DNA of 64,000 nucleotides from Bacteroidales bacterium (GTDB lineage: Bacteria > Bacteroidota > Bacteroidia > Bacteroidales > UBA1715). The position numbers were made by a program, and so were the translations under genes. Shown here in pieces: positions 34,041 to 41,847 of this stretch. The stretch is from positions 66,385 through 130,384 of the forward strand of contig JAKSUA010000002.1 in assembly GCA_024409235.1 (NCBI GenBank), written 5' to 3'. Below the pieces are notes generated by a model, which searched no databases, was not told the origin of the DNA, and saw nothing but the letters and a program-made list of their open reading frames with translations. Within the stretch, counting starts at the first letter, position 1. Every line of letters starts with the position of its first letter.

Positions 34041-35132
34041 TTAAATTTCGCCTGCTTTCAATCGTTCAGCATTTTCAGCTACAATCAAGCCATCTATAAT
34101 TTCCTGGATATCGCCACCGACGATTGCTTGCAAATTATACAATGTTAAATTGATACGGTGATCAGTAACACGACCTTGTGGATAGTTATATGTTCTAATT
34201 TTAGCCGAACGGTCACCTGTCGAAACCATTGTTTTACGTTTCGATGCTATATTGTCCAAATATTTTTGGTACTCCATATTGTAAATACGTGTACGCAATT
34301 CTATCATGGCCTTAGCTTTATTTTTCAACTGTGATTTTTCGTCCTGACATTGAACTGTGATACCTGTTGGAATGTGAACCAAACGAATTGCCGAATACGT
34401 AGTATTGACACTCTGTCCACCGTGACCCGACGCACAGAAAATATCAGTACGAATATCCGTTTCCTTCAAATCAATATCGAATTCTTCTGCTTCTGGCAAA
34501 ACAGCAACAGTTGCTGCCGAAGTATGTACACGACCTTGCGTTTCTGTTGCAGGAACACGTTGTACACGATGTACACCTGATTCATATTTCAATGTACCAT
34601 ACACGTTGTCGCCACTCACTTCAAACACAATTTCTTTGTAACCGCCAGCAGTTCCTTCGTTAAAAGAAGTTACTTGAACCTTCCAACCTTTTGATTCGCA
34701 ATATTTTGTATACATACGGAACAAGTCTCCTGCGAAAATTGCAGCCTCGTCACCACCTGTACCACCACGAATTTCAACAATGGCATTTTTGCCATCTTCT
34801 GGATCGGCAGGAATAAGCAACAAACGAATCTCCTCCTCCATCTTTTCGATTTTCGGTTCCGTAGCATCGAGTTCCATCTTTGCCATATCACGCATTTCCT
34901 CGTCATTTTCGTTTTCCAAAATCGACTTTGCTTCTTGCACATTCGCCAACAAATTCTTGTATTCCTTACGTGCATTCATAAGCAATTCCAACTCGTGATA
35001 TTCCTTGTTCAACTTAACGAAACGCTTCATATCTGCAATAACTGCAGGGTCCGTTATCATTGTAGAAATTTCTTCGAATTTGAACTGTAAACCGTCAAGT
35101 CTTTCTAATAGAGATTGTTCTGCCATTTTCAT
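34041..35132 (-). CDS. prfA: Peptide chain release factor 1
   Basis: Ends translation at UAA and UAG codons. The 363-residue length is normal. The peptidyl-tRNA hydrolysis motif GGQ is present in [19 protein letters not shown], and [22 protein letters not shown] is seen in the centre. The class motif for stop recognition (PAT-type) appears as [19 protein letters not shown]. The start may be Met1 or Met3 (MKMAEQ). A TACTTTTG -7 box lies 12 nt upstream. The last 13 codons are repeated as a relic at 30622-30664, on the far side of the arsenic operon, which suggests that this gene's 3' end was the insertion point of an island. Confidence 0.97.
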   Translation of the reverse strand: MKMAEQSLLERLDGLQFKFEEISTMITDPAVIADMKRFVKLNKEYHELELLMNARKEYKNLLANVQEAKSILENENDEEMRDMAKMELDATEPKIEKMEEEIRLLLIPADPEDGKNAIVEIRGGTGGDEAAIFAGDLFRMYTKYCESKGWKVQVTSFNEGTAGGYKEIVFEVSGDNVYGTLKYESGVHRVQRVPATETQGRVHTSAATVAVLPEAEEFDIDLKETDIRTDIFCASGHGGQSVNTTYSAIRLVHIPTGITVQCQDEKSQLKNKAKAMIELRTRIYNMEYQKYLDNIASKRKTMVSTGDRSAKIRTYNYPQGRVTDHRINLTLYNLQAIVGGDIQEIIDGLIVAENAERLKAGEI

Positions 35133-35144
35133 CTGTATTTGTCT

Positions 35145-35152
35145 GCAAAAGT
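35145..35152 (-). promoter_or_regulatory. prfA: Candidate -7 box (TACTTTTG) for prfA
   Basis: Full TAnnTTTG match on the minus strand, 12 nt from the first ATG. The rest of the gap to 35300 shows no other feature. Confidence 0.5.
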
Positions 35153-35301
35153 ACTAATTAATTACCAAAAATACTATTAGAAAATCGGTAAATCATAGAC
35201 GAAAGACAATCTTAAACATCATTATCAACTTTTTACACTGCACATCTTGTTTTTTATTTAAAATTTACGACAAGGTTTCCTAAATATTCAATTTTATTTT
35301 T

Positions 35302-35309
35302 TATCTTCG
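35302..35309 (+). promoter_or_regulatory. Candidate -7 box (TATCTTCG) for the GH5 gene
   Basis: Variant of TAnnTTTG, the same TATCTTCG form as upstream of the phosphofructokinase gene, 29 nt before the ATG. Confidence 0.4.
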
Positions 35310-35338
35310 TAGAGTGTAAATTTAAATAGAATAAATAA

Positions 35339-36460
35339 ATGAGAACATTTAAAACATCTTTACTTTCCCTTATCGGAATTTCTTTTCTAGCTACTTGTGG
35401 AGGTTGTTCTTCTAAAAATGAAGATGCAACACAAGAGTTCAAACTTGGAACTGGAGTAAACGTCAGCCACTGGCTTTCTCAATCAGAAAGAAGAGGCGAA
35501 GAACGAGCAAATCAAATCACTAAAAAAGATTTCGACAAAATCGCATCATTAGGTTTCGACCACGTACGTCTTCCTATTGATGAAGAACAAATGTATGACA
35601 AAGAGTTAAACCGTCACGAAGAAGCATTTGCTTTGTTAAAAAATGCAATTGACTGGACATTGGAAAACAACATGAATATCATTGTTGATTTGCACATAAT
35701 CCGTTCATTCCATTTTAACAACGAAAACGAAGGAGGAAATACTTTATTTGAAAAACCAGGTGAACAACAACGTTTAATAGATATTTGGAAAGACTTACAA
35801 AAATTCTTAAAAGACTATCCTACTGACAGATTAGCTTACGAATTATTAAACGAAGCAATTGCACCAACACACGATGCTCTAAACGATTTAGAAGCACGAC
35901 TAATTGCTGCAATCCGCGAAACAGAACCTAACCGTTATATTGTCATCGGATCTAACTGGCAACAGTCACCTGAAACAATACAATATTTAAATCCACCAGC
36001 AAACGATAAAAAATTAATCGTTGCATTCCATTATTACAATCCATTATTAATCACACATTACAAAGCACCTTGGACTCCATTAAAAGATTTTGAAGGTAAA
36101 GTTGCATATCCTGGTCAATTGCTTGCAGACACAACAATCTTCAGCCAATTATCCGAAGAGCAAATTACATACCTTAAAAAATTAGATGGTAATTGGGATA
36201 AACAATTTATCTACAATCAAATCAAACCAGCAATTGACAAGGCAAAAGAATTCGGATTGCAAGCATATTGCGGTGAGTTTGGAGTTTACCCTCCTTTCAT
36301 TGACAAAGAAACACGCTTACAATGGTACAAAGATATTTGCGAGATTTTCAGAGAAAACAATATCGCTAACGCACACTGGTGCTACAAAGGCGACTTCCCT
36401 ATTGTAAATGAAGATTTAAGCGAAAACGACTTACCAAAAGTTTTAGTAAACAAACAATAA
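35339..36460 (+). CDS. Glycoside hydrolase family 5 lipoprotein (cellulase-type)
   Basis: Secreted beta-glucan or mannan hydrolase (373 residues), anchored as a lipoprotein: the signal peptide ends LATCGGC with the lipid Cys about residue 23. The GH5 catalytic barrel shows GTGVNVSHWLSQ near the start and VDLHIIRSFHF. The acid/base glutamate is in AYELLNEA, AFHYYNPLLITH follows, and the nucleophile glutamate is in YCGEFGVYPP. A C-terminal aromatic (NAHWCYKGDF) is also conserved. Typical members cut beta-1,4-glucan; exact specificity cannot be read. It stands alone between its -7 box and the terminator at 36480-36512. Confidence 0.9.
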   Translation: MRTFKTSLLSLIGISFLATCGGCSSKNEDATQEFKLGTGVNVSHWLSQSERRGEERANQITKKDFDKIASLGFDHVRLPIDEEQMYDKELNRHEEAFALLKNAIDWTLENNMNIIVDLHIIRSFHFNNENEGGNTLFEKPGEQQRLIDIWKDLQKFLKDYPTDRLAYELLNEAIAPTHDALNDLEARLIAAIRETEPNRYIVIGSNWQQSPETIQYLNPPANDKKLIVAFHYYNPLLITHYKAPWTPLKDFEGKVAYPGQLLADTTIFSQLSEEQITYLKKLDGNWDKQFIYNQIKPAIDKAKEFGLQAYCGEFGVYPPFIDKETRLQWYKDICEIFRENNIANAHWCYKGDFPIVNEDLSENDLPKVLVNKQ

Positions 36461-36479
36461 CAAATTCTATAAATAAAAT

Positions 36480-36512
36480 GACGGCTGCCAAGATTTTGAC
36501 AGCCGTTTTTAT
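36480..36512 (+). terminator. Terminator of the GH5 gene
   Basis: ACGGCTG ... CAGCCGT stem with an internal mismatch, extended by CAA/TTG pairs, then a T-run. The loop side carries the TTTG used as the -33 element of the next gene. Confidence 0.75.
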
Positions 36513-36525
36513 TTTACTACATTTG
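36495..36525 (+). promoter_or_regulatory. Chromate transporter promoter (-33 TTTG, 19-nt spacer, -7 TACATTTG)
   Basis: TTTG at 36495-36498, 19 nt, TACATTTG at 36518-36525: a complete consensus match. The -33 box lies inside the upstream terminator hairpin, and the -7 box ends only 7 nt before the ATG. Confidence 0.7.
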
Positions 36526-36532
36526 CAATGTC

Positions 36533-37084
36533 ATGGTACGTTTAACAGAACTTTTCCGTATCTTCTTTCAGATTGGAGCGTTCACATTAGGTGGAGGCTA
36601 CGCAATGCTTGCAATGGTTGAAATGCAGATTGTCACCAAAAAGAAATACATAGAAAAAGACGAATTCTGGGATTTAATATCATTAGTACAAACTCTCCCC
36701 GGCGTATTTGCCATTAACACTGCACTATATGTTGGCCACAAACTTCGAGGTACAAAAGGGGCAATTATAGCAGCTCTTGGCGCAAGTTTGCCATCATTTA
36801 TTGCTATACTATTAATCGCCTTATTCTTTAAAAATTTTAAAGAAAATGTATTTGTAGAAAAAATTTTCAAAGGAATCAGACCTTGCGTTATCGCCATGAT
36901 TTTCGTCCCCGCAGTTCGTTTAATAAAAAATTTCGGGAAAAATTGGAAAATCCTATGGATTCCTTTCGTTGCCGCATTCATTATATGGTGGTTTAAAATC
37001 TCACCTATATTAATAATTGCCGTCGCATGTGCATGTACACTTATTTTTGAAGCATATTCATACCACGTATTGAAAAAATCATGA
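36533..37084 (+). CDS. Chromate transporter, N-terminal-type half (ChrA family)
   Basis: Inner-membrane protein of 183 residues, one of two half-size ChrA proteins that work as a pair. The family signature FFQIGAFTLGGGYAMLAMVE is at residues 11-30, followed by LVQTLPGVFAINTALYVGHKLRG and about six hydrophobic segments. The name comes from chromate efflux, but many anaerobe members have unknown anion substrates. It overlaps the second half by 4 nt (ATGA), so the two are translated together. The ATG follows its promoter so closely that the mRNA may have no leader. Confidence 0.9.
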   Translation: MVRLTELFRIFFQIGAFTLGGGYAMLAMVEMQIVTKKKYIEKDEFWDLISLVQTLPGVFAINTALYVGHKLRGTKGAIIAALGASLPSFIAILLIALFFKNFKENVFVEKIFKGIRPCVIAMIFVPAVRLIKNFGKNWKILWIPFVAAFIIWWFKISPILIIAVACACTLIFEAYSYHVLKKS

Positions 37085-37620
37085 CAGCACTTCAACTCAT
37101 ATTTGTATTTTTTAAAATTGGATTAGTCGGTTTTGGTGGAGGATACGCCATGCTTTCTATGATTCAATTCGATTGTGTTGAACGTTTTTCATGGCTTACC
37201 ATCCAAGAATTCTCAGACATCATTGCAATATCACAAATGACTCCAGGCCCAATCTCCATCAATACTGCAACATACGTAGGATACACTGTTTTAGGTTTTT
37301 GGGGTGCAGTTACTGCAACCCTATCTCTATGTATGCCTTCAATAATCCTTATGTTTTTCGTTATTCATTTCCTCATGAAAAACAAAGACAACCATTATGT
37401 AAAAACCATCCTTCAAACCTTACGCCCCATTCTAGCCGGATTAATTTTGGCTGCGGCTTTATTACTTATTAATAAAGATACATTTTTTGACTTTGGTTTT
37501 AACAATAGCAACATTAGCTTAATTATCTTTATTTTATCCTTCGTTGTTTTATATTTTTTCAAAGTAAATCCAATGTGGGTATTAGGATTTTCAGGAATAT
37601 TGGGTGTCATATTATTTTAA
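37081..37620 (+). CDS. Chromate transporter, second half (ChrA family)
   Basis: The 179-residue partner of the preceding protein has the same plan: FFKIGLVGFGGGYAMLSMIQ near residues 9-28, then AISQMTPGPISINTATYVGYTVLGFWG and five to six hydrophobic segments. In longer ChrA proteins these two halves are one polypeptide. The start codon overlaps the stop of the first half. The likely quaternary structure is a heterodimer with opposite orientations in the membrane, which is inference from the family. It is the last gene of the pair. Confidence 0.9.
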   Translation: MTALQLIFVFFKIGLVGFGGGYAMLSMIQFDCVERFSWLTIQEFSDIIAISQMTPGPISINTATYVGYTVLGFWGAVTATLSLCMPSIILMFFVIHFLMKNKDNHYVKTILQTLRPILAGLILAAALLLINKDTFFDFGFNNSNISLIIFILSFVVLYFFKVNPMWVLGFSGILGVILF

Positions 37621-37725
37621 AATATGATTTATTTCACAATATAAATCTATCTCAAACAAGCCTCATTTTTTATCAACCATCGTGTAAAAAAGAAATTTTG
37701 TTCTTTTTTGATTCAACAATTTTAT

Positions 37726-37733
37726 TACTTTTG
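37726..37733 (+). promoter_or_regulatory. Candidate -7 box (TACTTTTG) for the carboxylase operon
   Basis: Full TAnnTTTG match 49 nt before the ATG at 37783. TTTG sequences occur upstream but with 15-nt rather than 19-nt spacing. Confidence 0.5.
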
Positions 37734-37782
37734 CTTTAAAATGAATACTATTTAAAAGAATAAAACTATCTTATAAACATAT

Positions 37783-39342
37783 ATGAATAATCAGGAAAAA
37801 TTAGAAAGACTGCTTGAAATGCGGGAAACAGCGGAGAATGGTGGCGGTCAAAAAGCGATAGATGCTCAACATGCAAAAGGGAAATATACAGCCCGCGAAC
37901 GTATTGCAATGTTATTGGATGAAGGTAGTTTCGAGGAAGTAGATATGTTTGTAACACATCGTTGTACAGACTTCGGAATGGAGAAAAAGATGTTCTATGG
38001 AGACGGTGTTGTAGTTGGAAGTGGAACAATTGACGGACGTTTAGTTTTTGTCTATGCTCAAGATTTCACTGTAATCGCAGGTACACTTTCAGAAACAATG
38101 TCTCAAAAAATCTGTAAAGTAATGGATTTGGCCATGAAATTAGGAGCTCCAATCATTGGAATTAATGATTCCGGAGGTGCTCGTATTCAGGAAGGTGCTT
38201 GTGCATTAGCAGGTTTCGGTGAAATTTTTGAAAGAAACGTTCTTGCTTCAGGTGTAGTACCTCAAATTTCGTTAATTTACGGACTTTGTGCTGGTGGTGC
38301 AGTTTACTCTCCTGCCCTAACAGATTTCATTTTAATGACAGAACAAAACAGTTGTATGTACATTACAGGTCCTAAGGTTGTAAAAACAGTTACAGGAGAA
38401 GATGTTACAGATCAACAACTTGGTGGTGCATTAGTACATTCAACAAAATCTGGTGTTTGCCATTTTACAGCAAAAACAGAAGACGAAGGAATGGAAATCG
38501 TACGTAAGTTGATATCTTACATTCCACAAAACAATATGGAAGATGTTCCTGTTGTTGAAACAAATGATGCAGTTGACAGAATTGATGAAATTCTTGACAC
38601 ATTGGTTCCTGATGATCCAAACAAACCATACGACATGAAAGACATCATCCAAACATTGGTTGATGATAAAGAATTCTTTGAAATTCAAAAAGATTTTGCT
38701 AAAAATATTATCGTTGGTTTCGCTCGTTTCAATGGAAAATCAACTGGTATCATAGCAAATCAGCCAAACTTCATGGCCGGAGTTTTGGATTGCAATGCTG
38801 CAAGAAAAGCTGGTAGATTTGTACGTTTCTGTGATGCATTCAATATTCCTATTCTTTCATTAGTTGACGTTCCTGGATTCTTATGTGGTACAGGTCAAGA
38901 ATATGCGGGAATTATTGACCATGGAGCAAAATTATTATTTGCTTATGGAGAAGCAACAGTACCAAAAGTAACTATAACAATTAGAAAATCTTACGGTGGT
39001 GCACATATCGTAATGAGTTGTAAACAATTGCGTGGAGACATTAACTATGCTTGGCCAAATGCAGAAATTGCAGTAATGGGTGCAGCTGGAGCAATTGGAA
39101 TTCTTCAAGGAAAAGCGATGAAAGCTATTGAAAACGACGAAGAACGTAAGAAATTTAAAGAAGAAAAGATTGCCGAATATGAAACCAAATTTGCCAGCCC
39201 TTACCAAGCTGCAGAAAGAGGTTATATTGACGATGTAATTCTACCTCATTCAACTCGTTTCAAAATAATTCGTGCATTTGAAATGTTACAAACAAAACGT
39301 TTGCAGAATCCACCTAAGAAACATGCCAACATGCCTTTATAA
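37783..39342 (+). CDS. mmdA: Acyl-CoA carboxylase / methylmalonyl-CoA decarboxylase carboxyltransferase subunit
   Basis: Cytoplasmic carboxyltransferase (519 residues) that moves CO2 between biotin and an acyl-CoA, most likely the propionyl/methylmalonyl-CoA step of propionate fermentation. The crotonase-like halves are seen with GARIQEGACALAGFGEIF and GGAVYSPALTDF in the first. The second has QPNFMAGVLDCNAARKAGRFVRFCDAFNIP and KSYGGAHIVMSCKQL. The operon continues with a 64-residue small subunit and a biotin carrier. No biotin carboxylase or membrane decarboxylase subunit is next to it, so direction and partner enzyme are uncertain. The symbol is by similarity. Confidence 0.9.
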   Translation: MNNQEKLERLLEMRETAENGGGQKAIDAQHAKGKYTARERIAMLLDEGSFEEVDMFVTHRCTDFGMEKKMFYGDGVVVGSGTIDGRLVFVYAQDFTVIAGTLSETMSQKICKVMDLAMKLGAPIIGINDSGGARIQEGACALAGFGEIFERNVLASGVVPQISLIYGLCAGGAVYSPALTDFILMTEQNSCMYITGPKVVKTVTGEDVTDQQLGGALVHSTKSGVCHFTAKTEDEGMEIVRKLISYIPQNNMEDVPVVETNDAVDRIDEILDTLVPDDPNKPYDMKDIIQTLVDDKEFFEIQKDFAKNIIVGFARFNGKSTGIIANQPNFMAGVLDCNAARKAGRFVRFCDAFNIPILSLVDVPGFLCGTGQEYAGIIDHGAKLLFAYGEATVPKVTITIRKSYGGAHIVMSCKQLRGDINYAWPNAEIAVMGAAGAIGILQGKAMKAIENDEERKKFKEEKIAEYETKFASPYQAAERGYIDDVILPHSTRFKIIRAFEMLQTKRLQNPPKKHANMPL

Positions 39343-39343
39343 T

Positions 39344-39538
39344 ATGGAAAAAGAAAATCAAAACATAACAATTCGTTCAATCAGTGGTGATGCTTCTGAA
39401 GAAGAATTCACAGCTATTGCTGCCGCAATAAATCTCTATTTCAGAGGCGGGTACGAAGAGCATAAATTAACAATAAAACATTCGTCTTCGTCAGCATGGA
39501 ATTCTAAGATTTTTGGCATCAACAAATTAAACAAATAA
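39344..39538 (+). CDS. Small subunit of the carboxylase/decarboxylase complex (MmdE / OadG C-terminal-like)
   Basis: The 64-residue protein starts at ATG 39344, one nt after the mmdA stop; a longer frame inside mmdA is rejected. The region EEEFTAIAAAINLYF followed by a basic, Trp-containing end (SSSSAWNSKIFGINKLNK) resembles the C-terminal segment of the gamma/delta chains and the epsilon chain of sodium-pumping decarboxylases. Those segments bind the carboxyltransferase. No transmembrane helix is present, so it would be a soluble assembly factor. The biotin carrier begins 3 nt after its stop, which supports a shared complex. Similarity is short, so confidence is moderate. Confidence 0.72.
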   Translation: MEKENQNITIRSISGDASEEEFTAIAAAINLYFRGGYEEHKLTIKHSSSSAWNSKIFGINKLNK

Positions 39539-39540
39539 AA

Positions 39541-40191
39541 ATGAAAAAATTTAAATTTAACATACAAGGTAATCCATACGAAGTTTCTATCAACCAAGTA
39601 CAAAATGGTGTTGTTAACGTTGATGTAAACGGAAAAAACTTCTCGGTAGAAATTGAAAAAGAAAAACCTGTTGTTGCAGTACCAACTCCTGCTCCACAAC
39701 CTCAATTGGTAGAAAGCAAACCTGCAGCAGCAAAACCAGCTGCTCCAAAAGAAGGACAACCACTGACAACAATGAAAGTTTATGTCGCATCTGGACAAAC
39801 AGTAAAAGAAGGTGATAAACTTTTCACAATGGAATCCAACGGAAGAGAATGTGACATTACTGCCGACAAAGACGGTGTTATTGGTAAAATAAATGTAATT
39901 GTAGGACAACATGTTACAGCTGAAGGAGAAATAATTGAATTGAAAGACTGTGGTCAGGCAACAGGTAATTTCTCAACAGAAAATGCAATACCTTCTCCAC
40001 TTCCAGGAACAATTGTACAAATAATTTTACCAGAAGGTTCTGCCGTAAAAGCAGGAGACGTTGTTCTTACAATGGACTCTATGAAAATGGTAAACAATGT
40101 ACTTGCAGACAAATCTGGAACTATTACACACATGATAGTAAAAGAACGCCAAGCTGTTTTGGAAGGTGATCCTTTGTTCATAATCGAGTAA
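39541..40191 (+). CDS. Biotin carboxyl carrier protein with a second, degenerate biotinyl-like domain
   Basis: Carries CO2 on a biotinyl-lysine between partner active sites. The 216-residue protein has an N-terminal segment of about 45 residues, a Pro/Ala-rich linker (about 47-70), a biotinyl/lipoyl-like fold at about 74-137, and the functional domain at about 150-216. In the C-terminal domain the biotinylation motif is MDSMKM with Lys182, a variant of the usual EAMKM. In the middle domain the equivalent hairpin reads MESNGRE with no lysine, so it cannot be modified. Typical single-domain carriers here have 140-150 residues. It follows the small subunit by 2 nt. Confidence 0.88.
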   Translation: MKKFKFNIQGNPYEVSINQVQNGVVNVDVNGKNFSVEIEKEKPVVAVPTPAPQPQLVESKPAAAKPAAPKEGQPLTTMKVYVASGQTVKEGDKLFTMESNGRECDITADKDGVIGKINVIVGQHVTAEGEIIELKDCGQATGNFSTENAIPSPLPGTIVQIILPEGSAVKAGDVVLTMDSMKMVNNVLADKSGTITHMIVKERQAVLEGDPLFIIE

Positions 40192-40217
40192 TAATCCTTG
40201 ACTATACAATTAAAATC

Positions 40218-41018
40218 TTGATTAATTTTAAAACATATTACCTTTTCTTATTCGGACTTTTATTAAGTACGCTAATATCATGTACTCCCGATGAAAATGA
40301 GAAGTTAATTGTTACACGTCAAGATTCAACCTCATACGGCTTAGGAGTAGCCTTTGCAAAGAAAATTCCACAAAACCTAAAAGATAATAATATTGAAAAT
40401 ATTGATTTTGAATATTTTTTACAAGGTATTGTAGATTATTTTGACAAGGATGTAAATGTAAAACTTACAGACGAAGAGGTTAATACGATCTTACAAAAAG
40501 TCATAGGAAAACAGGTTAAAGAAAAACAGGAAAAGTTCGTTAAAAATAATGAGCCAAACATTTCGGTAGGACAAACATTTCTTGAAAAAAATAAACAAAA
40601 CAAAGAAGTTGTTGAAATTTCCAATGGTTTGCAATATAAAATCATTGATATTGGCTGGGGAAAATTATCCCCTATCCTTACCGATACAATTCTCATTACA
40701 TTCAAAGTTTACAACACTAAATTTGAGTTATTGTATGACAGCAAATCGAAAGCTGATTTAACGAAAATTTATTTAGGTTCTGCTATTCCTGCTTTGCAAC
40801 AAGTATTACCTAAAGTAAAAACAGGTGGTAGTGTACGAATTTACACTTCACATGAATTTGCTTATGGCTCAACCGTTTACGAACAAGATAAGGTAAAACC
40901 ATACGAAACATTGATATTTGACGTAACTGTAAATAAAATTAAATTGAATTCAGCAAGATTGGCAGAATTTAACAAATTAGTTGAGCAGGAACAAAATCAA
41001 AAAAACACTAATAATTAG
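40218..41018 (+). CDS. FKBP-type peptidyl-prolyl isomerase-like lipoprotein
   Basis: The 266-residue envelope protein has a signal peptide ending in a lipobox (LLLSTLISC). A helical N-terminal region, as in FkpA/Mip dimerisation domains, is followed by an FKBP fold (ISNGLQYKIIDIGWG, then AIPALQQVLPKV and EFAYGSTVYE). The start is TTG 40218, since no ATG precedes the signal sequence in frame; this is an unusual start. Several FKBP pocket residues differ from the consensus (YD for FD, no Trp in the pocket segment), so isomerase activity may be weak. A second FKBP lipoprotein follows 4 nt later. Confidence 0.8.
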   Translation: MINFKTYYLFLFGLLLSTLISCTPDENEKLIVTRQDSTSYGLGVAFAKKIPQNLKDNNIENIDFEYFLQGIVDYFDKDVNVKLTDEEVNTILQKVIGKQVKEKQEKFVKNNEPNISVGQTFLEKNKQNKEVVEISNGLQYKIIDIGWGKLSPILTDTILITFKVYNTKFELLYDSKSKADLTKIYLGSAIPALQQVLPKVKTGGSVRIYTSHEFAYGSTVYEQDKVKPYETLIFDVTVNKIKLNSARLAEFNKLVEQEQNQKNTNN

Positions 41019-41022
41019 AACT

Positions 41023-41775
41023 ATGAAATCATTTCTTAAAACAGCCGGAATAATATGTCTTTCGGCAAGTTTATTTTCTTGTAACAATAAAGACAATGTT
41101 GAATTAAAGAATCTACAAGACAGTGCAAGTTACTGTTTAGGATTTCAAACTGCAGCAATGTGGATTCAACGCGGTGCAGACTCTATAAATGCAGATGCAT
41201 TCAATGCTGGATTCAAAGCATTTAATATTGACGAGCAGAATTTTCCATTGGAATTAGATCAAGAACAATATGCAGATTTAATGCAACGTTATGCTTCAAA
41301 TATAGAAGAACGCCAATTACAAAAAATGAAAGCTGAATTTGCTCCAAATATTGAAGAAGGAGAAAAATTCCTTGCCAAAAATAAAGAAAGAGCTGGCGTC
41401 ATCACTACTGCAAGCGGTCTGCAATACGAAATAATAACAGAGGGAAAAGGTGCAAAACCAAGCCTTTTCGATACAGTCAAAGTTAACTATAACGGAACAT
41501 TTATTGACGGAACTGTATTCGACAGCACAAACGGTAATGAACCATTAAAACTTCCATTAATTCCTGGAGCATTAATCCAAGGATGGATAGAAGCATTACC
41601 ACTTTTTGCAGAAGGAACAAAAGCAAAATTGTACATACCTTATGATTTAGCTTATGGAGAATATGGAAATCAAGGAGTTCAACCATATTCAACATTGATA
41701 TTTGATATTGAATTGGTAAAAGTCATTAAAGGAAAAGCTCCTGAACAAACACAGAGATTTCCTCAATTTGAATAA
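41023..41775 (+). CDS. FKBP-type peptidyl-prolyl cis-trans isomerase lipoprotein
   Basis: Envelope protein-folding helper (250 residues) with lipobox SLFSC after ATG 41023; an upstream TTG in frame lies within the previous gene and is rejected. The N-terminal half is helical (about 30-125). The C-terminal FKBP domain is well conserved: SGLQYEIITEGKGAKPS, VNYNGTFIDGTVFDS, LIPGALIQGWIEALPLF, AYGEYGNQGVQPYSTLIFDIEL. Pocket residues Tyr, Phe-Asp, Trp and the AYG loop are all present, so this copy looks active. It is the last gene before the terminator at 41798-41835. Confidence 0.9.
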   Translation: MKSFLKTAGIICLSASLFSCNNKDNVELKNLQDSASYCLGFQTAAMWIQRGADSINADAFNAGFKAFNIDEQNFPLELDQEQYADLMQRYASNIEERQLQKMKAEFAPNIEEGEKFLAKNKERAGVITTASGLQYEIITEGKGAKPSLFDTVKVNYNGTFIDGTVFDSTNGNEPLKLPLIPGALIQGWIEALPLFAEGTKAKLYIPYDLAYGEYGNQGVQPYSTLIFDIELVKVIKGKAPEQTQRFPQFE

Positions 41776-41797
41776 CTAAACCTAAACTAAAAAACAT

Positions 41798-41835
41798 AAG
41801 TTCGTATGCCATCATGACATACGAACTTTTTATAT
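41798..41835 (+). terminator. Terminator between the FKBP genes and rfbA
   Basis: AAGTTCGTATG, nine-nt loop, CATACGAACTT: 11 perfect pairs, followed by a T-rich run. The tail TATATTTT (41831-41838) also resembles a -7 box for rfbA, 10 nt before its ATG. Confidence 0.88.
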
Positions 41836-41847
41836 TTTTATACAGAC

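Noticed and set aside
36598-37095. 165-codon minus-strand frame antisense to the chromate transporter
   Set aside because: The plus-strand frame has clear ChrA motifs and 4-nt coupling. The antisense frame has no recognisable domain and no promoter.
39436-39912. 158-codon minus-strand frame antisense to the biotin carrier
   Set aside because: Cys/Phe/Trp-rich translation typical of a shadow of a coding strand; the plus strand carries a clear biotin carrier.
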